The notes under the pieces are model-generated. The model saw only the letters and a program-made list of their open reading frames with translations. It did no database searches and was not told where the DNA came from. 64,000 bases of DNA. Source: Eudorina sp. 2006-703-Eu-15 (taxonomy: Eukaryota; Chlorophyta; Chlorophyceae; Chlamydomonadales; Volvocaceae). The position numbers and the translations under genes were made by a program. Each line of letters begins with the position of its first letter. The stretch's first letter is position 1. Below are positions 54,001-64,000 of the stretch, in pieces. The DNA lies in the NCBI GenBank assembly GCA_003117195.1, contig BDSI01000079.1:124001-188000 (forward strand), given 5' to 3'.

Positions 54001-57000
54001 CCTGGTCGGAATGTCAGGCGCGGCGTTAAGGTGGCCTGCCGCCGCATCGCATGCCCCAGCCTGTTCCCCATGCCCCCCTGTTCGGATGCGACCTGGCCCC
54101 ACGACGGACCGCCGCCGCGCCCTATCACCCAGCCCGCCACATCAGGGGCATGGTATGCCTATCGGGGCCTCTGGGCCTGGTCGGAATGTCAATCCGATCA
54201 GGCGCGGCGTTAGGGTGGGCCTGCCGCCGCATCGCATGCCCCAGCCTGCCCCCCTGCCCCCCTGTTCGGATGCGACCTGGCCCCACGACGGACCGCCGCC
54301 GCGCCCTATCACCCAGCCCGCCACATCAGGGGCATCGTATGCCTATCGGGGCCACTGGGCCTGGTCGGACTGTCAATCCGATCAGGCGCGGCGTTAGGGT
54401 GAGCCTGCCGCCCGCATCGCATGCCCCAGCCTGCCCCCTGCCCCCCTGTTCGGATGCGACCTGGCCCCACGACGGACCGCCGCCGCGCCCTATCACCCAG
54501 CCCGCCACATCAGGGGCATCGGTATGCCTATCGGGGCCACTGGCCTGGTCGGAATGTCAGGCGCGGCGTTAGGGTGGGCCTGCCGCCGCATCGCATGCCC
54601 CAGCCTGCCCCCTGCCCCCTGTTCGGATGCGACCTGGCCCACGACGGACCGCCGCCGCGCCCTATCACCCAGCCCGCCACATCAGGGGCATGGTATGCCT
54701 ATCGGGGCCTCTGGGCCTGGTCGGAATGTCAATCCGATCAGGCGCGGCGTTAGGGTGGGCCTGCCGCGCATCGCATGCCCCAGCCTGCCCCCCTGCCCCC
54801 CTGTTCGGATGCGACCTGGCCCCACGACGGACCGCCGCCGCGCCCTATCACCCAGCCCGCCACATCAGGGGCATCGTATGCCTATCGGGGCCACTGGCCT
54901 GGTCGGAATGTCAGCGCGGCGTTAGGGTGGGCCTGCCGCCGCATCGCATGCCCCAGCCTGCCCCCTGCCCCCTGTTCGGATGCGACCTGGCCCCACGACG
55001 GACCGCCGCCGCGCCCTATCACCCAGCCCGCCACATCAGGGGCATCGTATGCCTATCGGGACCACTGGGCCTGGTCGGAATGTCAATCCGATCAGGCGCG
55101 GCGTTAGGGTGGGCCTGCCGCCGCATCGCATGCCCCAGCCTGCCCCCCTGCCCCCTGTTCGGATGCGACCTGGCCCCACGACGGACCGCCGCCGCGCCCT
55201 ATCACCCAGCCCGCCACATCAGGGGCATCGTATGCCTATCGGGGCCACTGGGGCTGGTCGGAATGTCAATCCGATCAGGCGCGGCGTTAGGGTGGGCCTG
55301 CCGCCGCATCGCATGCCCCAGCCTGCCCCCCTGCCCCCCTGTTCGGATGCGACCTGGCCCCACGACGGACCGCCGCCGCGCCCTATCACCCAGCCCGCCA
55401 CATCAGGGGCATGGTATGCCTATCGGGGCCTCTGGGCCTGGTCGGAATGTCAATCCGATCAGGCGCGGCGTTAGGGTGGACCTGCCGCCGCATCGCATGC
55501 CCCAGCCTGCCCCCTGCCCCCTGTTCGGATGCGACCTGGCCCCACGACGGACCGCCGCCGCGCCCTATCACCCAGCCCGCCACATCAGGGGCATCGTATG
55601 CCTATCGGGGCCACTGGGCCTGGTCGGAATGTCAGGCGCGGCGTTAGGGTGGGCCTGCCGCCGCATCGCATGCCCCAGCCTGCCCCCCTGCCCCCTGTTC
55701 GGATGCGACCTGGCCCCACGACGGACCGCCGCCGCGCCCTATCACCCAGCCCGCCACATCAGGGGCATCGTATGCCTATCGGGGCCACTGGGCCTGGTCG
55801 GAATGTCAATCCGATCAGGCGCGGCGTTAGGGTGGGCCTGCCGCCGCATCGCATGCCCCAGCCTGCCCCCTGCCCCCCTGTTCGGATGCGACCTGGCCCC
55901 ACGACGGACCGCCGCCGCGCCCTATCACCCAGCCCGCCACATCAGGGGCATCGTATGCCTATCGGGGCCACTGGGCCTGGTCGGAATGTCAGGCGCGGCG
56001 TTAGGTGGGCCTGCCGCCGCATCGCATGCCCCAGCCTGTTCCCATGCCCCCCTGTTCGGATGCGACCTGGCCCCACGACGGACCGCCGCCGCGCCCTATC
56101 ACCCAGCCCGCCACATCAGGGGCATCGTATGCCTATCGGGGCCACTGGGCCTGGTCGGAATGTCAGGCGCGGCGTTAAGGTGGGCCTGCCGCCGCATCGC
56201 ATGCCCCAGCCTGCCCCCCTGCCCCCCTGTTCGGATGCGACCTGGCCCCACGACGGACCGCCGCCGCGCCCTATCACCCAGCCCGCCACATCAGGGGCAT
56301 CGTATGCCTATCGGGGCCACTGGGCCTGGTCGGAATGTCAATCCGATCAGGCGCGGCGTTAGGTGGGCCTGCCGCCGCATCGCATGCCCCAGCCTGCCCC
56401 CTGCCCCCCTGTTCGGATGCGACCTGGCCCCACGACGGACCGCCGCCGCGCCCTATCACCCAGCCCGCCACATCAGGGGCATCGTATGCCTATCGGGCCA
56501 CTGGGCCTGGTCGGAATGTCAGGCGCGGCGTTAGGTGGGCCTGCCGCCGCATCGCATGCCCCAGCCTGCCCCCCTGCCCCCCTGTTCGGATGCGACCTGG
56601 CCCCACGACGGACCGCCGCCGCGCCCTATCACCCAGCCCGCCACATCAGGGGCATCGTATGCCTATCGGGGCCACTGGGCCTGGTCGGAATGTCAATCCG
56701 ATCAGGCGCGGCGTTAGGGTGGGCCTGCCGCCGCATCGCATGCCCCAGCCTGCCCCCTGCCCCCCTGTTCGGATGCGACCTGGCCCCACGACGGACCGCC
56801 GCCGCGCCCTATCACCCAGCCCGCCACATCAGGGGCATCGTATGCCTATCGGGGCCACTGGGCCTGGTCGGAATGTCAATCCGATCAGGCGCGGCGTTAG
56901 GGTGGGCCTGCCGCCGCATCGCATGCCCCAGCCTGCCCCCTGCCCCCCTGTTCGGATGCGACCTGGCCCCACGACGGACCGCCGCCGCGCCCTATCACCC

Positions 57001-60000
57001 AGCCCGCCACATCAGGGGCATCGTATGCCTATCGGGGCCACTGGGCCTGGTCGGAATGTCAATCCGATCAGGCGCGGCGTTAGGGTGGGCCTGCCGCCGC
57101 ATCGCATGCCCCAGCCTGCCCCCTGCCCCCCTGTTCGGATGCGACCTGGCCCCACGACGGACCGCCGCCGCGCCCTATCACCCAGCCCGCCACATCAGGG
57201 GCATCGTATGCCTATCGGGGCCACTGGGCCTGGTCGGAATGTCAATCCGATCAGGCGCGGCGTTAGGTGGCCTGCCGCCGCATCGCATGCCCCAGCCTGC
57301 CCCCTGCCCCCCTGTTCGGATGCGACCTGGCCCCACGACGGACCGCCGCCGCGCCCTATCACCCAGCCCGCCACATCAGGGCATCGTATGCCTATCGGGG
57401 CCACTGGGCCTGGTCGGAATGTCAGGCGCGGCGTTAGGGTGGGCCTGCCGCCGCATCGCATGCCCCAGCCTGCCCCCTGCCCCCCTGTTCGGATGCGACC
57501 TGGCCCCACGACGGACCGCCGCCGCGCCCTATCACCCAGCCCGCCACATCAGGGGCATCGTATGCCTATCGGGGCCACTGGGCCTGGTCGGAATGTCAAT
57601 CCGATCAGGCGCGGCGTTAGGTGGGCCTGCCGCCGCATCGCATGCCCCAGCCTGCCCCCCCCCCCTGTTCGGATGCGACCTGGCCCCACGACGGACCGCC
57701 GCCGCGCCCTATCACCCAGCCCGCCACATCAGGGGCATCGTATGCCTATCGGGGCCACTGGGCCTGGTCGGAATGTCAGGCGCGGCGTTAGGTGGGCCTG
57801 CCGCCGCATCGCATGCCCCAGCCTGCCCATGCCCCCCTGTTCGGATGCGACCTGGCCCCACGACGGACCGCCGCCGCGCCCTATCACCCAGCCCGCCACA
57901 TCAGGGGCATCGTATGCCTATCGGGGCCACTGGGCCTGGTCGGAATGTCAGGCGCGGCGTTAAGGTGGGCCTGCCGCCGCATCGCATGCCCCAGCCTGCC
58001 CCCCTGCCCCCCTGTTCGGATGCGACCTGGCCCCACGACGGACCGCCGCGCGCCCTATCACCCAGCCCGCCACATCAGGGGCATCGTATGCCTATCGGGG
58101 CCACTGGGCCTGGTCGGAATGTCAGGCGCGGCGTTAAGGTGGGCCTGCCGCCGCATCGCATGCCCCAGCCTGTTCCCATGCCCCCCTGTTCGGATGCGAC
58201 CTGGCCCCACGACGGACCGCCGCCGCGCCCTATCACCCAGCCCGCCACATCAGGGGCATCGTATGCCTATCGGGGCCACTGGGCCTGGTCGGAATGTCAG
58301 GCGCGGCGTTAAGGTGGGCCTGCCGCCGCATCGCATGCCCCAGCCTGCCCCCTGCCCCCCTGTTCGGATGCGACCTGGCCCCACGACGGACCGCCGCCGC
58401 GCCCTATCACCCAGCCCGCCACATCAGGGGCATCGTATGCCTATCGGGGCCACTGGGCCTGGTCGGAATGTCAATCCGATCAGGCGCGGCGTTAGGGTGG
58501 GCCTGCCGCCGCATCGCATGCCCCAGCCTGCCCCCTGCCCCCCTGTTCGGATGCGACCTGGCCCCACGACGGACCGCCGCCGCGCCCTATCACCCAGCCC
58601 GCCACATCAGGGGCATCGTATGCCTATCGGGGCCACTGGGCCTGGTCGGAATGTCAATCCGATCAGGCGCGGCGTTAGGGTGGGCCTGCCGCCGCATCGC
58701 ATGCCCCAGCCTGCCCCCCCCCCCTGTTCGGATGCGACCTGGCCCCACGACGGACCGCCGCCGCGCCCTATCACCCAGCCCGCCACATCAGGGGCATCGT
58801 ATGCCTATCGGGGCCACTGGGCCTGGTCGGAATGTCAGGCGCGGCGTTAAGGTGGGCCTGCCGCCGCATCGCATGCCCCAGCCTGTTCCCATGCCCCCTG
58901 TTCGGATGCGACCTGGCCCCACGACGGACCGCCGCCGCGCCCTATCACCCAGCCCGCCACATCAGGGGCATCGTATGCCTATCGGGGCCACTGGGCCTGG
59001 TCGGAATGTCAATCCGATCAGGCGCGGCGTTAGGGTGGGCCTGCCGCCGCATCGCATGCCCCAGCCTGCCCCCTGCCCCCCTGTTCGGATGCGACCTGGC
59101 CCCACGACGGACCGCCGCCGCGCCCTATCACCCAGCCCGCCACATCAGGGGCATCGTATGCCTATCGGGGCCACTGGGCCTGGTCGGAATGTCAATCCGA
59201 TCAGGCGCGGCGTTAGGGTGGGCCTGCCGCCGCATCGCATGCCCCAGCCTGCCCCCTGCCCCCCTGTTCGGATGCGACCTGGCCCCACGACGGACCGCCG
59301 CCGCGCCCTATCACCCAGCCCGCCACATCAGGGGCATCGTATGCCTATCGGGGCCACTGGGCCTGGTCGGAATGTCAGGCGCGGCGTTAAGGTGGGCCTG
59401 CCGCCGCATCGCATGCCCCAGCCTGTTCCCATGCCCCCCTGTTCGGATGCGACCTGGCCCCACGACGGACCGCCGCCGCGCCTATCACCCAGCCCGCCAC
59501 ATCAGGGGCATCGTATGCCTATCGGGGCCACTGGGCCTGGTCGGAATGTCAGGCGCGGCGTTAAGGTGGGCCTGCCGCCGCATCGCATGCCCCAGCCTGC
59601 CCCTGCCCCCCTGTTCGGATGCGACCTGGCCCCACGACGGACCGCCGCCGCGCCCTATCACCCAGCCCGCCACATCAGGGGCATCGTATGCCTATCGGGG
59701 CCACTGGGCCTGGTCGGAATGTCAATCCGATCAGGCGCGGCGTTAGGGTGGGCCTGCCGCCGCATCGCATGCCCCAGCCTGCCCCCCTGCCCCCCTGTTC
59801 GGATGCGACCTGGCCCCACGACGGACCGCCGCCGCGCCCTATCACCCAGCCCGCCACATCAGGGGCATCGTATGCCTATCGGGGCCACTGGGCCTGGTCG
59901 GAATGTCAATCCGATCAGGCGCGGCGTTAGGTGGGCCTGCCGCCGCATCGCATGCCCCAGCCTGCCCCCTGCCCCCCTGTTCGGATGCGACCTGGCCCCA

Positions 60001-63000
60001 CGACGGACCGCCGCCGCGCCCTATCACCCAGCCCGCCACATCAGGGGCATCGTATGCCTATCGGGGCCACTGGGCCTGGTCGGAATGTCAGGCGCGGCGT
60101 TAAGGTGGGCCTGCCGCCGCATCGCATGCCCCAGCCTGTTCCCATGCCCCCTGTTCGGATGCGACCTGGCCCACGACGGACCGCCGCCGCGCCCTATCAC
60201 CCAGCCCGCCACATCAGGGGCATCGTATGCCTATCGGGGCCACTGGGCCTGGTCGGAATGTCAATCCGATCAGGCGCGGCGTTAGGGTGGGCCTGCCGCC
60301 GCATCGCATGCCCCAGCCTGCCCCCCTGCCCCCTGTTCGGATGCGACCTGGCCCCACGACGGACCGCCGCCGCGCCCTATCACCCAGCCCGCCACATCAG
60401 GGCATCGTATGCCTATCGGGGCCACTGGGCCTGGTCGGAATGTCAATCCGATCAGGCGCGGCGTTAGGGTGGCCTGCCGCCGCATCGCATGCCCCAGCCT
60501 GCCCCCTGCCCCCCTGTTCGGATGCGACCTGGCCCCACGACGGACCGCCGCCGCGCCCTATCACCCAGCCCGCCACATCAGGGGCATCGTATGCCTATCG
60601 GGGCCACTGGGCCTGGTCGGAATGTCATCAGGCGCGGCGTTAAGGTGGGCCTGCCGCCGCATCGCATGCCCCAGCCTGCCCCCTGCCCCCCTGTTCGGAT
60701 GCGACCTGGCCCCACGACGGACCGCCGCCGCGCCCTATCACCCAGCCCGCCACATCAGGGGCATCGTATGCCTATCGGGGCCACTGGGCCTGGTCGGAAT
60801 GATCAGGCGCGGCGTTAGGTGGGCCTGCCGCCGCATCGCATGCCCCAGCCTGCCCCTGCCCCCTGTTCGGATGCGACCTGGCCCCACGACGGACCGCCGC
60901 CGCGCCCTATCACCCAGCCCGCCACATCAGGGGCATCGTATGCCTATCGGGGCCACTGGGCCTGGTCGGAATGTCAATCCGATCAGGCGCGGCGTTAGGG
61001 TGGGCCTGCCGCCGCATCGCATGCCCCAGCCTGCCCCCTGCCCCCCTGTTCGGATGCGACCTGGCCCCACGACGGACCGCCGCCGCGCCCTATCACCCAG
61101 CCCGCCACATCAGGGGCATCGTATGCCTATCGGGGCCACTGGGCCTGGTCGGAATGTCAATCCGATCAGGCGCGGCGTTAGGTGGGCCTGCCGCCGCATC
61201 GCATGCCCCAGCCTGCCCCCTGCCCCCCTGTTCGGATGCGACCTGGCCCCACGACGGACCGCCGCCGCGCCCTATCACCCAGCCCGCCACATCAGGGGCA
61301 TCGTATGCCTATCGGGCCACTGGGCCTGGTCGGAATGTCAGGCGCGGCGTTAAGGTGGGCCTGCCGCCGCATCGCATGCCCCAGCCTGCCCTGCCCCCCT
61401 GTTCGGATGCGACCTGGCCCCACGACGGACCGCCGCCGCGCCCTATCACCCAGCCCGCCACATCAGGGGCATCGTATGCCTATCGGGGCCACTGGGCCTG
61501 GTCGGAATGTCAATCCGATCAGGCGCGGCGTTAGGGTGGGCCTGCCGCCGCATCGCATGCCCCAGCCTGCCCCCCTGCCCCCCTGTTCGGATGCGACCTG
61601 GCCCCACGACGGACCGCCGCCGCGCCCTATCACCCAGCCCGCCACATCAGGGGCATCGTATGCCTATCGGGGCCACTGGGCCTGGTCGGAATGTCAATCC
61701 GATCAGGCGCGGCGTTAGGGTGGCCTGCCGCCGCATCGCATGCCCCAGCCTGCCCCTGCCCCCCTGTTCGGATGCGACCTGGCCCCACGACGGACCGCCG
61801 CCGCGCCCTATCACCCAGCCCGCCACATCAGGGGCATCGTATGCCTATCGGGCCACTGGGCCTGGTCGGAATGTCAGGCGCGGCGGGTGGGCCTGCCGCC
61901 GCATCGCATGCCCCAGCCTGCCCCTGCCCCCCTGTTCGGATGCGACCTGGCCCCACGACGGACCGCCGCCGCGCCCTATCACCCAGCCCGCCACATCAGG
62001 GCATCGTATGCCTATCGGGGCCACTGGGCCTGGTCGGAATGTCAATCCGATCAGGCGCGGCGTTAGGTGGGCCTGCCGCCGCATCGCATGCCCCAGCCTG
62101 CCCCCCTGCCCCCTGTTCGGATGCGACCTGGCCCCACGACGGACCGCCGCCGCGCCCTATCACCCAGCCCGCCACATCAGGGGCATCGTATGCCTATCGG
62201 GGCCACTGGGCCTGGTCGGAATGTCAATCCGATCAGGCGCGGCGTTAGGGTGGGCCTGCCGCCGCATCGCATGCCCCAGCCTGCCCCCTGCCCCCCTGTT
62301 CGGATGCGACCTGGCCCCACGACGGACCGCCGCGCCGCCCTATCACCCAGCCCGCCACATCAGGGGCATCGTATGCCTATCGGGCCACTGGGCCTGGTCG
62401 GAATGTCAATCCGATCAGGCGCGGCGTTAGGTGGCCTGCCGCCGCATCGCATGCCCCAGCCTGCCCCCTGCCCCCCTGTTCGGATGCGACCTGGCCCCAC
62501 GACGGACCGCCGCCGCGCCCTATCACCCAGCCCGCCACATCAGGGGCATCGTATGCCTATCGGGGCCACTGGGCCTGGTCGGAATGTCAATCCGATCAGG
62601 CGCGGCGTTAGGGTGGGCCTGCCGCCGCATCGCATGCCCCAGCCTGCCCCCTGCCCCCCTGTTCGGATGCGACCTGGCCCCACGACGGACCGCCGCCGCG
62701 CCCTATCACCCAGCCCGCCACATCAGGGGCATCGTATGCCTATCGGGGCCACTGGGCCTGGTCGGAATGTCAATCCGATCAGGCGCGGCGTTAGGGTGGC
62801 CTGCCGCCGCATCGCATGCCCCAGCCTGCCCCCTGCCCCCTGTTCGGATGCGACCTGGCCCCACGACGGACCGCCGCCGCGCCCTATCACCCAGCCCGCC
62901 ACATCAGGGGCATCGTATGCCTATCGGGGCCACTGGGCCTGGTCGGAATGTCAATCCGATCAGGCGCGGCGTTAGGGTGGCCTGCCGCCGCATCGCATGC

Positions 63001-64000
63001 CCCAGCCTGCCCCCCTGCCCCCCTGTTCGGATGCGACCTGGCCCCACGACGGACCGCCGCCGCGCCCTATCACCCAGCCCGCCACATCAGGGGCATCGTA
63101 TGCCTATCGGGGCCACTGGGCCTGGTCGGAATGTCAATCCGATCAGGCGCGGCGTTAGGGTGGGCCTGCCGCCGCATCGCATGCCCCAGCCTGCCCCCTG
63201 CCCCCCTGTTCGGATGCGACCTGGCCCCACGACGGACCGCCGCCGCGCCCTATCACCCAGCCCGCCACATCAGGGGCATCGTATGCCTATCGGGGCCACT
63301 GGGCCTGGTCGGAATGTCAATCCGATCAGGCGCGGCGTTAGGGTGGGCCTGCCGCCGCATCGCATGCCCCAGCCTGCCCCCCTGCCCCCCTGTTCGGATG
63401 CGACCTGGCCCCACGACGGACCGCCGCCGCGCCCTATCACCCAGCCCGCCACATCAGGGGCATCGTATGCCTATCGGGGCCACTGGGCCTGGTCGGAATG
63501 TCAGGCGCGGCGTTAAGGTGGGCCTGCCGCCGCATCGCATGCCCCAGCCTGCCCCTGCCCCCCTGTTCGGATGCGACCTGGCCCCACGACGGACCGCCGC
63601 CGCGCCCTATCACCCAGCCCGCCACATCAGGGCATCGTATGCCTATCGGGGCCACTGGGCCTGGTCGGAATGTCAATCCGATCAGGCGCGCGTTAGGGTG
63701 GGCCTGCCGCCGCATCGCATGCCCCAGCCTGCCCCCTGCCCCCCTGTTCGGATGCGACCTGGCCCCACGACGGACCGCCGCGCCGCCCTATCACCCAGCC
63801 CGCCACATCAGGGGCATCGTATGCCTATCGGGGCCACTGGGCCTGGTCGGTCAATCGATCAGGCGCGGCGTTAGGGTGGCCTGCCGCCGCATCGCATGCC
63901 CCAGCCTGCCCCCCTGCCCCCCTGTTCGGATGCGACCTGGCCCCCACGACGGACCGCCGCCGCGCCCTATCACCCAGCCCGCCACATCAGGGCATCGTAT
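48077..64000. repeat. 184-bp GC-rich satellite array, about 85-90 units, continuing beyond the window
   Basis: The unit begins ttagggtgggcctgccgccg and runs through cagcctgccccc, ctgttcggatgcgacctgg, cccacgacggaccgcc, ccctatcacccagccc, gccacatcagggg, tatgcctatcgggg and tggtcggaatgtcaatccga. Early starts (48241, 48425, 48609, 48793) are exactly 184 bp apart. Short units lack 9 bp (atccgatca) and often carry ttaagg and cctgttcccatg. Two diagnostic pairs vary: catggtatg with ggcctctgg, or catcgtatg with ggccactgg. The unit count is total length divided by period. Since 184 leaves remainder 1 on division by 3, translation rotates through all frames, which explains the many long Pro/Arg-rich ORFs; none is a gene. 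Confidence 0.98.

Noticed and set aside
48058..64000. Dozens of Pro/Arg-rich ORFs of 60 to 663 codons
   Set aside because: They arise from the 184-bp satellite rotating through all frames; no start context, domain or unique sequence.

Overview
The window looks like nuclear DNA of a green alga of the Volvocales/Chlamydomonadales. The reasons are very high GC, spliced genes with GT..AG introns, TGTAA polyadenylation signals, long alanine/glycine/glutamine-rich low-complexity proteins, a nuclear gene for plastid ribosomal protein L24 with a transit peptide, a MYND-type protein of the kind abundant in volvocine algae, and a TTTAGGG-type telomere-like motif. No bacterial operons, CRISPR arrays, convincing tRNAs or rRNAs were seen. 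All calls come from reading the sequence; no database search was possible.

Left part (1-39.6 kb), gene-bearing. A minus-strand gene runs off the left edge (1-1534, with less certain upstream exons to about 3.46 kb). A terminal-inverted-repeat element lies at 5152-6015. A large plus-strand gene (6840-15241) encodes an Ala-rich protein with a long Ala-Ala-Ala-Thr-Glu-Gln repeat, a 340-base assembly gap and a degenerate C-terminal MYND finger. Plastid ribosomal protein L24 is at 17266-17775. A five-exon gene (18719-22237) encodes a secreted protein with a CCxCC motif; one exon is only 43 nt and one intron holds a 360-bp polypurine microsatellite. A gene of at least five exons (25885-30377) encodes a protein ending in a GCR1_C-like domain. 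A three-exon minus-strand gene (38586-33326) encodes a DUF4436 membrane protein. Between them are a pair of tRNA-derived SINE-like repeats (about 24.3 and 30.9 kb), a second TIR element (31412-31990) and stretches with no supportable gene.

Right part (39.6-64 kb), repeat-dominated. In order: a 179-bp satellite (5 copies), a roughly 108-bp VNTR carrying a nested GCT microsatellite and an 881-bp internal duplication, a telomere-like motif, a 171-bp tandem repeat rich in GGCGCGCC, an isolated ORF, a 20-bp minisatellite, a block of large inverted repeats with an almost perfect 88-bp-arm palindrome, a hAT-like nonautonomous element, and about 16 kb of a 184-bp satellite that continues past the end of the window. 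Long ORFs in these arrays are by-products of repetition and are not annotated as genes.

The genes do not form a pathway; each is an independent nuclear gene. The most unusual aspect is the clustering of several unrelated tandem families with nucleosome-sized periods (171, 179, 184 bp), suggesting a heterochromatic, possibly centromeric or subtelomeric domain beside ordinary gene space.
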